Source of the DNA: Chara braunii
Taxonomy: Eukaryota > Streptophyta > Charophyceae > Charales > Characeae
Assembly (NCBI GenBank): GCA_003427395.1
Contig: BFEA01000012.1
Location: 2,488,166-2,508,683 of the forward strand
Length of the DNA: 20,518 nucleotides
Direction: 5' to 3'
Below, piece after piece: positions 8,029-17,223 of the stretch (its first letter is position 1; each line of letters opens with the position of its first letter). Position numbers and translations under genes: made by a program. Under the pieces are notes generated by a model. That model did not search any database. It was not told where the DNA came from and was given only the letters and a program-made list of their open reading frames with translations.

Positions 8029-9045
8029 ATGTGGCCGCGAGCGCAAATAGAGGTCTATGAGGCCACCATCGACTGGGACTTGGAGCCTCCTGAACTCATA
8101 GAAGGGGATCTGGTGGAACTCACGATCCCCGGGCGCAGCGTTCGATACGTTGACGACCAGTTTGCGTGGAGGTCCATAATCCTGTCCGAGGACGTGTGGC
8201 TTTGGACGCACAGAGTGCACCAGCCTGGGCAAGGAGTGGGCGAAGTAAGGGCCTACTTGTACTTAGGACCGGGCGCGGTTACGGAGGCCGTGCTGAGCCT
8301 CGCGACGACCGGGACTAGTGGCGTGGTTAGCAGGGCGTTACGCTACCTGAGGGACGAGGTAGCTGCCTTCCGAACGGAGGACTCGAGCGACCCGTTGACC
8401 CTATTTCATGGGCGCCCTCCTCTAGATATCACGGGCGCGCTGGTGGTAGCACGGGACGGGTTTTTCCCGTACAGCGTTAGGAGTCTGCGGACGATAGTTC
8501 CGACGTTCGTTGTACAGAGCGTCTTTGGAGGTATTGGTGGAGTGGTCGAGACATACCTAGCCTACCAAGATCTCAAGATCCTGGCGAGAAGGCCTGTCGA
8601 CCTCGACTACATCTATTATTCGCTCGCGACCGGTGGGCCTCGTTGGGGTGACGAGAGGGTTCAGCTTATAGAGTTGATCCATTCGATAGACGACGAGTGG
8701 CCCCAGTCTCCGTGCGTTTGGGATTGGCTAGACGGTGAACTCCGAGCCGGCCCTGAGTACGTGACCTGCATCGGGCGGCTCTTCTCAGACGACTGGTGGG
8801 GCTGGTGGAGAGAGGACGCCGCGCGACCTCTGATATACGGCCATCAGTTGGCGGAGTACTACCAGGCTATAGGACATGCACCATACCTCGTCGAGGACGA
8901 GTTTGACGACGAGGGTTGGGAGCGAGAGGACGACGAGGACGCTTGGGAGCCAGACTGGGTCGACCCAGAGAGTGAGGTTGACGAGGAGGAGATCGACGTT
9001 ACGGACGCCTACTTCCCTAGGATAGGAGTAGCCGTCCGGGCGTAG
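8029..9045 (+). CDS. Unidentified 338-aa acidic, Trp-rich protein (ORF1)
   Basis: I do not recognise the family. The ORF is a complete 338-aa frame whose ATG directly follows an in-frame TGA, so the start cannot lie further upstream without splicing. It is far more GC-rich than the leader before it. Visible features are a D-W-L-E-P segment (residues 15-20), a conserved block at 31-59 shared with the next ORF, and a WWGWW cluster (256-260). The C-terminal tail (about 289-323) is very acidic, with many D, E and W. There is no signal peptide, no clear membrane helix, no zinc knuckle and no protease or polymerase motif, so it does not look like ordinary gag-pol. It is the first ORF after the tRNA-Asp PBS and leader. 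It could be a divergent gag, an extra retrotransposon ORF or a captured gene. The long open frame plus the paralogous neighbour argue that it is, or recently was, real coding sequence. Confidence 0.65.
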   Translation: MWPRAQIEVYEATIDWDLEPPELIEGDLVELTIPGRSVRYVDDQFAWRSIILSEDVWLWTHRVHQPGQGVGEVRAYLYLGPGAVTEAVLSLATTGTSGVVSRALRYLRDEVAAFRTEDSSDPLTLFHGRPPLDITGALVVARDGFFPYSVRSLRTIVPTFVVQSVFGGIGGVVETYLAYQDLKILARRPVDLDYIYYSLATGGPRWGDERVQLIELIHSIDDEWPQSPCVWDWLDGELRAGPEYVTCIGRLFSDDWWGWWREDAARPLIYGHQLAEYYQAIGHAPYLVEDEFDDEGWEREDDEDAWEPDWVDPESEVDEEEIDVTDAYFPRIGVAVRA

Positions 9046-9113
9046 GAGGCAGAGGAGCACATTAGAGCGGCGGTTGAGTGAGCTTAGCTACTGATATCGG
9101 CGAGAGCGGATCG

Positions 9114-9539
9114 ATGATAGAGCACGCCAGTGGAGTGGAGCTTCAGATCGACGACGCTAGATGGCCTAGACCTCAAGAGACAGTAGCGCCAGGCAAGGTG
9201 GGGCTGGATCTGCCGGCCAGAGGGGTTTCCGCGGATGCGATAGAGAGTCGATGGTCATCGACGGTGTTGGGCCTTGACGTACACTTGTGGAAGTATGTCA
9301 TCGAGACGTTTGACCTAGACAGTCTGAGGTGGCGACGACCGGGTACGACTAGCATAGAGGTAATGGGCCACATTTACTACTCACGGGAGGTGCTAGCCAC
9401 AGTCTATTTTCACGGCATCGTTCACGATCATTGGCGAGAGGAGCAGAGCGCGAAGAAAGTTGATGCCTCCTTTACTACTCGTAAGGTTGGCTACAAGAGC
9501 TCTACACACCTCTCTTGTCGTCACCTTCATGGACGGTAA
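9114..9539 (+). CDS. Unidentified 141-aa protein, paralogue of ORF1 N-terminus (ORF2)
   Basis: Starts 68 bp after ORF1 in another frame. ATG at 9114 is chosen because residues 31-59 then align ungapped with residues 31-59 of ORF1: 11 of 29 are identical (L31, P34, R36, V38, W47, S49, L52, D55, V56, L58, W59), and most other hydrophobic positions are conservative. Weaker similarity continues (SIEVMGHIYYS against GEVRAYLYLG). A GTG at 9078 would extend it but breaks this co-linearity. The TAA stop lies within a good donor-like sequence ACG-GTAAGC, so the frame may continue after splicing. The C-terminal half of ORF1 has no counterpart, so ORF2 is truncated, spliced or a shorter family member. 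Function unknown. Confidence 0.55.
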   Translation: MIEHASGVELQIDDARWPRPQETVAPGKVGLDLPARGVSADAIESRWSSTVLGLDVHLWKYVIETFDLDSLRWRRPGTTSIEVMGHIYYSREVLATVYFHGIVHDHWREEQSAKKVDASFTTRKVGYKSSTHLSCRHLHGR

Positions 9540-9566
9540 GCAGCCACGAGAAAGTTGATGCCTCCT
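9454..9566 (+). repeat. 18-bp direct repeat pair at end of ORF2
   Basis: AGAAAGTTGATGCCTCCT occurs at 9454-9471 inside ORF2 and at 9549-9566 just after its stop, 95 bp apart and identical. It flanks the putative splice donor at 9535-9541. It may be a duplication scar or a filler of local origin. Confidence 0.8.
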
Positions 9567-10006
9567 GCAAGTGACCGCCAAACGGACCGCCGCTTTCGAT
9601 CACACCTCTATCTTCGTAAGAGCATGAGCAAAGATGAATGCAACGATCCACTAGTTAGCATCACACCATCGATGAGCCTCAACAACTGCGATCACCTTTC
9701 CAATAAGTAAAAATAGCATGAATCTTCCCCCAGAATAAGGGTAGGTACATAACATTTTTCGGCCTGGCGAAACTCCTTCGCCTCGCGAACAGCCCATATC
9801 ACTTGTAACGGTCAAACGACCACTCCAACATCGAATCTGACGTTATCATTTCATTCTCCATACACTAAAACCTCATAAACGATCCTTTATCGGATCGATT
9901 TCGTCGAGTATCAGGTAAGTTATAATTCTTTCTCACTCCATTCCTCCTCACCTTCGACTTTCTTCGCGCACCTTATTTTGTCTTTACCTCCTCCCACACT
10001 CCCTTA
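9567..10006. other. Non-coding, no feature recognised
   Basis: The stretch grades from moderate GC to pyrimidine-rich. A donor-like CAGGTAAGTT lies near 9912, followed by a C/T-rich stretch. There is no credible ORF, no pol domain and no 3' LTR. Confidence 0.4.
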
Positions 10007-10528
10007 CAACAGAAAAAATTCTCAGAATTAAATAATCATTCTAGAGTAAAATTACATTCTAAATTTTAAATTTTCATTCCATCTTAAAAAATGTCATTCC
10101 AATTTTAAATTTTTTTGTCTTACTTGAAAACTTTCCTTCCAAGAATGGGGTATCCCTTCTTATTTGTACTGCATGTTAGAGATGGAATGAAAGTTTGGAT
10201 GAGTTCATGGAATATTTTAATTGGACTGTCATTCTAAGTAAGGATTTCCAGTCATAAATATGTTAATCCAATCTAAATTATACGATATTTATTGTAGTAG
10301 AATGAAAGTCTAATTAAAACATGTCATAAACTTGTCCAGACTTTCATTCCATCTTGAACAAATAGATGTAGTTGGAAGGGAAAGCTCATATTTAGACGAG
10401 AACTTATCAAACTAAATTGGAAATTTTAGAATTGGACAAACATTGGAATGATAATTTATAAATATGAAGGATTTTTTTTTTATGGAATGTTTTTTCAACT
10501 TTTATTTCTCATGGGAATTTTTCTGTTG
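10007..10528. mobile_element. Foldback MITE, left copy
   Basis: This is a 522-bp element with terminal inverted repeats CAACAGAAAA...TTTTCTGTTG, flanked by TA on both sides. Its two halves are diverged reverse complements over most of their length. For example, AGATGGAATGAAAGT followed by a GTTCATGGAATATTTTAATT segment in the left half recurs inverted in the right half. It has no coding capacity. A near full-length second copy lies inverted at 11838-12358. The transposase superfamily is uncertain: a TA duplication would suit Tc1/mariner-like elements, but the second copy shows AT. Confidence 0.8.
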
Positions 10529-10924
10529 TAGCTGTGATTCCAAACATACTATTCAACCCGCCATCATGAAAAAATATGGGTCAATGTTTTAGATCGTCCG
10601 ACTCCATTAAGGATTAGATTCGTTGTGCAACATAGACTCTCTAACGCCTTCTACTCCATTTTCCTTGTCACTTTCCACGACAGCTTTTTCGTCCTTCACC
10701 GTCTCAGCGCATGGTTCACACGGTCTCACAATAATCGTGCAGCAACTCCAACTATCCTAAGGGAAGCTTCGGGGGAGACCAAATGTCTTCCGGTCCGAAC
10801 ATCCTTTAACACTATACCTAAGTACGGGGAACGATTTACACATCAATATCGTTTTGGGCCTCCACCAGAGTTCCCTCTGGCCTCGCAAGTTCCAATGGGG
10901 CAGGGTAAGGGAAATTCGTCTGCA
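10529..10924. other. Spacer between MITE and SINE, no gene
   Basis: The open frame at 10625-10930 has no recognisable domain and no ORF neighbours. A small perfect hairpin CCAGAG-TTCC-CTCTGG lies near 10864. The minus-strand U6-like similarity of the neighbouring element fades out into this stretch. Confidence 0.35.
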
Positions 10925-11362
10925 CCCTGATCACACAGAAACCACGGTAATCCTCTCAATATCATTTCACTTTTAGCGGATGTCCCGAAGGACAAGTTGA
11001 GTATCATCATCAAATAAGCTGGTCCTAGATAAATATGAATAGATTTTATTATTTTCGTTAACTCAAGCCTGTATTTCAATAGTGTAGGGGTGTACCACTG
11101 AGATAAACCCATAAGTTCCATCGCGGGTCCCTTTACCAGCATCAGTGCCGGTCCCAAAAATGAGACTTTACATAAATAAAGTATAAAAATAAATAATAAT
11201 AAAATAAAAAGGAATAAAAATTCGGAATAACCCCGTCGGGCACTCCACCCCTAGGTTCCTTGAAATCGCTCCATCCTTTTGCACTGCTTTCCACCAGCCT
11301 CAATCCACGTGCCTCAGCTGTTGTATGAAAGGCAACGTTGTAACCAATAGCACTAGGCCCAA
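10925..11362 (-). mobile_element. Composite tRNA-tRNA-U6 Pol III element, copy 2
   Basis: Minus-strand order: head (11362 to 11297), core segment (11252 to 11224), T/A-rich tract (about 11222 to 11160), second tRNA-like unit (11110 to about 11060), AT-rich linker of about 70 nt, and a U6-like segment from 10993. The second tRNA-like unit keeps its A box but loses its B box at GAGTT, where an unrelated linker begins. The U6 part is degenerate and no clear T-run follows, so this copy is old. Confidence 0.65.
10935..10993 (-). pseudogene. U6 snRNA-like fragment in copy 2
   Basis: Begins with GTCC-TTCG-GGACATCCG, then diverged equivalents of AAAATTGGAACGATACAGAGAAGATTAGCATGG (seen as AAAAGTGAAATGATATTGAG, then AGGATTACCGTGG). 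The 3' half is not recognisable. Confidence 0.6.
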
Positions 11363-11440
11363 AGATACTTGTTGCATGAAAGACCAACATCGTAACCAAT
11401 AGCACTAGGCACAAAGATACCTGCTGCATGAAAGGTCAGT
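11313..11440 (-). repeat. 52-bp tandem duplication of the SINE head
   Basis: AAAGATAC starts at 11361 and again at 11413. Each is followed by a TGCATGAAAG stretch, with CCAATAGCACTAGG before it. The head module is thus present about two and a half times, joining copy 2 to the U6-less copy at its upstream side. Confidence 0.7.
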
Positions 11441-11455
11441 GTCGCCTGAAGATAT

Positions 11456-11812
11456 CCGGATTCGAACTCAAGCCAGTATTTCAATAGTTTAGGGGTATAC
11501 CACTAAGATAAACCCGTTGGTTCCATCACCGGTCCCGTTACCAGCGTCGGTGCCGATCACAAAAAATAGGACTTTTACGTGAATAAAGTATAAAACGAAA
11601 TGATAATAAAAAAAAAATGAATGAAAACTCGGAATTTTGTCAATGGGGGGAGGGACCCTCAGCAAAACCAAAGGGGATAGCCCCATCGGGCCCTCCACCC
11701 CTGGGCTCCTTGAAACTGCTCCATCCTTCTGCATTGCGTTCCATAGGCCTCGATCCCCGTACTTACTACATGAAAGGCCAACGCCGTAACCAATAACACT
11801 AGGCCCAAGGTT
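11456..11812 (-). mobile_element. Composite Pol III element without U6 segment
   Basis: Minus strand: head (11811 to 11740), core GGGCCCGATGGGGCTATCCCC-like segment (11692 to 11672), T-rich tract (about 11635 to 11560), then the second tRNA-like unit (11515 to 11456) with a recognisable A box (ATCTTAGTGG) and B box (GAGTTCGAATCC). After this it runs into the duplicated heads of copy 2 and has no U6. It is either a truncated copy or the shorter parental form of the family. Confidence 0.65.
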
Positions 11813-11837
11813 GGCACTAGCAACTGTAATAATCTAT

Positions 11838-12358
11838 CAACAGAAAAATTCCCACGAGAAATGAAAGTTGAAAAAATATTCCATAAAAAAAAAATCCTTC
11901 ATATTTATAAATTATCATTTTAATGTTTGTCCAATTCTAAAATTTTTAGTTTTATTTGATAAGTTCTCATCTAAATATGAGTTTTCTCTTCCAACTACAT
12001 CTATTTGTTCAAGATGGAATGAAAGTCTGGACGAGTTTATAAAATGTTTTAATTAAACTTTTATTCTACTATAACAAATATCTTCTAATTTAAATTGAAT
12101 TAACCTATTTATGACTGAAAATCCTTACTTAGAATGACAGTCCAATTAAAATATTTCATGAACTCATCCAGACTTTCATTCCATCTCAGTATGTAGTTCA
12201 AATAAGAAGGGATACCCCATTCTCGGAAGGAAAATTCTCAAGTAAGACGGGAAATTTTTAAATTTGAATGACATTTTTTAAGATGGAATTAAAAATTAAA
12301 ATTTAGAATGTAATTTTACTATAAAATGAATATCCAATTCTGGGAAATATTTCTGTTG
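11838..12358. mobile_element. Foldback MITE, right copy (inverted)
   Basis: A 521-bp element beginning CAACAGAAAAATTCCCA and ending TTTCTGTTG, flanked by AT on both sides. It matches the reverse complement of 10007-10528 throughout, at roughly 85-90 percent by eye, with many C/T and G/A differences as expected from decay of methylated cytosines. An open frame inside it (11868-12056) is just AT-rich arm sequence. Confidence 0.8.
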
Positions 12359-13835
12359 ATATTAACGAGTATCGTGTTATGTGCGGGCCTACTAGATTGA
12401 GCAAGGCCGCAAGTTTGGTGTACAACCGATCCCACGGCCAACGCACACCGGAACTTATCACAAGGTCCTAGTATCAGTCACAATTTATCGTACATGTCAT
12501 CCATCATCCTAGTATCGCAAGGTTGTGCTTTCGCCACTTCAGTGGTGAAAGCTCATACTTTATCTAGGCTGACCCCGTTCATGCATGCCTTTGCCAAACT
12601 TGTGGGAGAATTCTCTTTGGTGGGTAGATACAAAGAGGTTTCGATCGTGTTGCGCACTATGCGAGTTTCAATGTCGCCTCAAATAAAGTGAAAGTAGTCA
12701 CTTTAAAAATCACGGCACCGGTAGCTTGTCTTGACGCGAGTCATAACAATGCCACCCCCACTCATGTGCACGGACCGCTGTCAACCATACTGACAAAAGG
12801 AAAACATGTTTTAATCATAACTTAATCAAGACAAAAAATTGACAGGCAATTACGCCAACTTAAAAAAATCAACAAGGACAGATCACGCTCACCTCAAAAC
12901 TACGTAATGTGGGTGTCAATATCCTTACAAGGGTATCCGCCTTTGTTTTCGCAAGTGACAAAATAAATAAGTTTTGACTTAAAAGTTTAAGTGCACCACA
13001 TGAGTCGAGGTTGTAGTATTTGTTACACTGACTAAATGTTTGACTCAAAGGAGAGCGGGCGTGCAATTTTGGGGTGTTCGTGATGTTTTTTAGTGATTTT
13101 CTAGAGTCTGCGCATCCGCCGGCCAATTTTTGATGTTGATTAAACTAGGGCTAAATGAGTCTTTCTGTTGATGTTCTCTCAATATAGATTTGATTGATCG
13201 TTATGCACGGTCATGGTAGACCATGCGAATACATAAAATATAAATACAGCGGGATAGATAACACAAGACGATCATGCTCACAATCAATAGTATCACTCCC
13301 TTCAAAAAATATATGTATGGTCGCAGACAAAGTCATATCTAACTTTAAATCACAAAACATGTTTGTAATCAAATTAAAGATCTTACATCGGCAAACCACA
13401 TACTAGACGGGGTCAACTTCAAACGCTTATTGCACTCATACCCCTTACCTTATCCACACAAGTCCTAACCTCTGTCCAACCTTATAAAAAAAAAAACGCT
13501 CAGTCGTTTTTAAATGACCATTTAGTAAAAGTCTAGATCAAAACTCAAAGAAACAATTCAAGCCACATGGGCTAAGGCGTTAGGTTGAGTAGCTAGAATG
13601 AATTAGAGTTTAGCTGAAAACCGACTTGTTAAAAAACTGACCTGTTATCAAAGGATAACAGAATATGATCCTCGTAGGTTCAGGCTGAAACTAGTCAGAT
13701 ATTGAACTGAAATAACCAAAGAGGACATACAACATAACACAAACCAATTATCAACTAAATTTTAAGTATATGAAAAATAAACCCCAATGTCACTCACTTA
13801 AATTCTCCTAAGCCTAAATTTAAATCCGTCTTTCA
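12359..13835. other. Spacer, no gene identified
   Basis: A frame open from 12401 to 12691, with an ATG at 12494 (65 aa), has ordinary composition but no domain I recognise. It may be a relic of coding sequence. The rest is AT-rich with no repeat or RNA gene that I can support. Confidence 0.3.
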
Positions 13836-14420
13836 ATTGATGCTAAGAAAATCAGAAACATTTTGGTAGTATCTCGCTTGTACAAGGTGGATTGCCAGTA
13901 CTTTTCCTATCAAAATATAATCTAACTCCTCGAAACTAAGAAAACTTCGGCAACACTCAATTATGAGAATGTGTTTTTTAAAAATTTATATTCAACTGAA
14001 TATGAAACCGGAAAATGATTTTTGACTTTACAAAGTCAAAGTTGATATGACTCTCTGATTTAGTAGAAATTTGGGCAGCATCTCCTTTAGAGAACTAGGC
14101 TTCTCTAATTTATACCCAGTCAGATGTGAACTCAAGATAAAACTTGAATTCTGTCAAGATAAAATTTAACTAACTCTTAAGATTTCCATAAACTTCGATA
14201 GCACTCAGGTTTCTATTAGTGAAAGTGACTTTTCAAATTCTATACAAGGCCAAGTACGAAAAATAAGCTTAACCCATAAAATGGAGAACTTAAACTAACT
14301 CTTATAGCTCCAACATATGACGAGCATCTAAAACAGCTAACCACCTATCAAAACTGATACTCAGCACGAGTAGAGCTTACTCTTTACCACATGCATACCA
14401 CAATGGGTAAGTACGCTTAC
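13836..14420. repeat. Degenerate tandem array, period about 124 bp
   Basis: TAACTCYT-like starts at 13923, 14048, 14171 and 14296 give spacings of 125, 123 and 125 bp. About 20 bp into each of the first three units lies an ACTTCGGCAACACTC / AATTTGGGCAGCATCTC / ACTTCGATAGCACTC motif. A shorter unit upstream carries ATTTTGGTAGTATCTC at 13860. Individual units are strongly diverged. There is no coding frame. Confidence 0.6.
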
Positions 14421-14512
14421 AAAAATTTCAAGTTATTTATCTCAATAAAGTAGTTGGTTGAAATCTCAGGTAATTAATATTTTACCCCAGCTTACATAAG
14501 ACATAGGCTATG

Positions 14513-14930
14513 CATTTTAGAAACGATGTCCAACCCTTTGCCTTAGTTATACACGAACAGGTTGCACAACTACTTTTTTTTTTTTGGGGTTTGTGACTAT
14601 ACCATTCAACTTAGAAACAATGTCTGGTCGTCCTTAACTGTTTAAATATTATAAGTTTAGTAACTCTCTGACTTGTCTTCAAAATATGGGCAGGAGAATG
14701 AGTCATTCAACTTAGAAACAATGCTCAAATTGCTCAATTTACTTCTAATAAAACTCTTAAATTTATCTCTCTTCTTTGTGACATGGCTTAAGTTGAACCA
14801 TTCGGCTTGAAAATAATATTTAACTGTTTGTTTACATGCAAATATAGATAAATTACTTTCAATTATACTAATTTGTGTTTAGTGTGTAGCTTCAGATTAA
14901 ACAATTCATCTAAGAAACAAAGAAGTCGGA
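14513..14930. repeat. Degenerate tandem array, period about 100 bp
   Basis: CATTCAACTTAGAAACAATG-like motifs recur at 14513, 14603, 14704, 14799 and 14902 (spacings 90, 101, 95, 103). Two copies are identical over 20 bp (14603 and 14704) and the others are diverged. The sequence between motifs is AT-rich and poorly conserved. Confidence 0.6.
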
Positions 14931-14933
14931 TTT

Positions 14934-15290
14934 GACCGAAGCCACATTAGCAAAATCTTAGACTTTTTTAACAAACAAATCACCACAAGAACAACAATCA
15001 GACATGATCGAAGCCACATTGTCCGGTTGGGGTAAAAAACAGACCGACATAGCATAGTCAGCTACACCAAACCGAAACCATATCGTCTGGTTGCACAGAT
15101 AACAACTTACAGAGGTATGACAATCAGACCTGACCGAAGCCACATTGTCTGATTGCTAAGAAGACAAAATAATACATCAACCATCTTTGACCGAAGCCAT
15201 ATTGCTTGGCTGCAAAGAAAACAAATCAATAAATATTTACAACAAGTAGATCTAACCGAAGCCACATTGTCTAGTTGCAGAGGAAACAAA
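14934..15290. repeat. Tandem array of six hairpin-forming units, about 57-72 bp
   Basis: A GACCGAAGCCACATT core begins at 14934, 15006, 15070, 15132, 15189 and 15254. In unit 4 it sits in the loop of a perfect 9-bp inverted repeat, CAATCAGAC (15121-15129) with GTCTGATTG (15147-15155). Unit 2 (14995-15003 with 15021-15029) and unit 6 (15243-15251 with 15269-15277) keep most of the pairing. The units are too diverged and uneven for a CRISPR array. Confidence 0.7.
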
Positions 15291-15559
15291 ATTAAGCAAA
15301 AAAAAATCAATCAACGTAAGCAAAAACTATCTTCCTCCCACCTTTCTCCAATTCATCCCTTAGATTGATTTCAGTAAAAAAAAAAAAAAAAAATGAAGTT
15401 TACGCATATATTAATTCCAATTAATACGATTAAGTTCTTAAATGGAAAAAAAAATCATAGAGGAACACATGTATACCTCTCAGACAAAATAGAGAGATGT
15501 AATGGTAGGGGTATAGTGGGTTCACACAAGACAAAAAAAAATTATATCTGACAGTTCTC
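15291..15559. other. AT-rich spacer
   Basis: It contains an A-run near 15376 and no other feature that I can support. Confidence 0.4.
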
Positions 15560-16260
15560 TGCATTCAAAACCCCGCCTAGGTTCCAACAAAGCTCTCGCA
15601 ATCGATGGGTAGACTCCCCACAAAGTCTTGATACGGTCCTACAGGTTGCGATCCCCCTTACCGCCTTCCTCTTCCAACATAGACTAGACTTAAATTAAGA
15701 AGGATAAAAGAAAATGTTTTAGAGGCTCACGATACGAGAAGGCAACAAACCCAACTCGCATGAGAGGGCCTTGTTGCCTTGATGCGCATGAGGGGCCCGC
15801 AACGATGGCCAAGAGTCACAACAAAATGGTTAAACTGAAGCCGAAGCGCAGAGCAACTGCCCCTCTCAAACCTCCAAGTGGCTGCAATGACCCCCCTTAC
15901 AAAGCATGTCTACCCCTTTCAAGGCTATAACGTCCCTCCTTAGATTGGATTATCACTAATCAACATAGAAAGAACGGTCGCACTCCTATGCAATGAAACC
16001 CGATGAGCATGCATGGCAGTTGCGCATTGCAGTAAGTTACAACAGTAATGCTTAACGATAAACTTAACACAAAATAGAGCAGAGTACAACAAAACTTGTG
16101 GCACCACAACCCTAGAACAACAAAATTGCACAACGCCCCGTAGTAAGCACAGAGGGACAACAACGTCCAAAGACGACTACCGTAGTAGTAGGGCGGACAA
16201 AAACATGGTGCATGCAGAGTGGTACTCCAAAGCACAATCATAATAGTCTAAGGATCAACT
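15560..16260 (+). repeat. Dispersed repeat, copy B
   Basis: Homologous to the window start in the same orientation. The clearest match is 15604-15890 against 1-300 (GGGTAGACTCCCCACAAAGT, CCGCCTTCCTCT, GAGAGGGCCTTG, GGGGCCCGCAACGATGGCCA). The flanking CA-rich sequence to about 16260 resembles 330-650 in composition and may be part of the same element. Copy B has TA or CA where copy A has CG or GC, so it looks older or more decayed. Confidence 0.6.
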
Positions 16261-17206
16261 AGCTGCCATAATAGACGAGTTACAACAAAAAGACTGAAGG
16301 TACTGCTGGTGAGGAAGCAACATCACACAGTATCCACATTTGGACTCGACAATAACTGTTGAGCACAACTCAAACTTGCAAATGCAGTCTGATGCAGTCA
16401 CGAGTGACCAACAGTGCTGGCGAGGAACAGTACGAACACGAGACTGAGTATGCGGATGAGCATAACCTCAAAAGTAACCATCATCAGGAAAGGCAACAGT
16501 CAGGTTCTCCCTCTCTCTCATTTTCTACATTATGCTAAGCTTGTTTCCCTTCCATTGTGTACACAAACATAACTCTCATACCAGAGCATGACCAGATTCG
16601 CGTGCTTCGCCCCACTACTCAACAAACGTACAGAATGAACACGAACTTCTTCATAATGCATGGGAAGGTGCATCCACCATATTGCAACCGCTGCCCGTCC
16701 TTTGTTCACCTACGGGAAGGGGGATGAACTTTTTGCTAAATCAAAAGAGGATATAGCCGAAGCCCAGCCTAGGACTCTGCAATCCAGGTGAGCTATAACT
16801 TAGTCGTACCTGACCGTTGATCTGGCTAGATTCATTAAGGGACCAGGAGAACGTCAGATCGTCTGGATAAAGGTCAACAACAGTCTACACAACCACTAAT
16901 GAGGTATAGATTACTAGCGGAAGGCGCAACCATAGTGTTGAAGAAGGGAGTCCTTTGGATGAAGGTCGTCCTAACTAAGGCGTAGAGCGACCCCCATGCG
17001 CCGCCGACAAAAAACGTCACCATCACCTACAGGGACGAAAGTCGTGGTGATGAACGATTGAGCACACATCTCTTTACTCTACACTCTTTTCCTCTCTTCG
17101 TCTCCACCACCTTCCTTCCTTTTCGTGTTATCATCAACATGCTCCTACCCGCCTGTAGCTCAACCACTAATGAGCGATCCATGCTCATAGTAGAAAACGA
17201 AACCGA
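16261..17206. other. Non-coding spacer
   Basis: I see no credible ORF. A small inverted repeat CATCACC/GGTGATG lies near 17025-17050. The open frames at 17027-17351 overlap the end of the U6-like element and have no protein character. Confidence 0.35.
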
Positions 17207-17214
17207 AAAAAAAC
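17207..17214 (-). terminator. Pol III-type T8 run ending copy 3
   Basis: Eight T on the minus strand, 10 nt past the end of the U6-like segment. Confidence 0.5.
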
Positions 17215-17223
17215 AAAATGTAC

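Noticed and set aside
10625-10930. 101-aa plus-strand open frame
   Set aside because: No domain, and its end overlaps the decayed border of a composite element.
10007-12358. Single transposon with 520-bp terminal inverted repeats
   Set aside because: Each arm has its own complete inverted ends (CAACAGAAA at both its outer and inner side), so two separate MITEs in inverted orientation fit better. The cargo holds no transposase.
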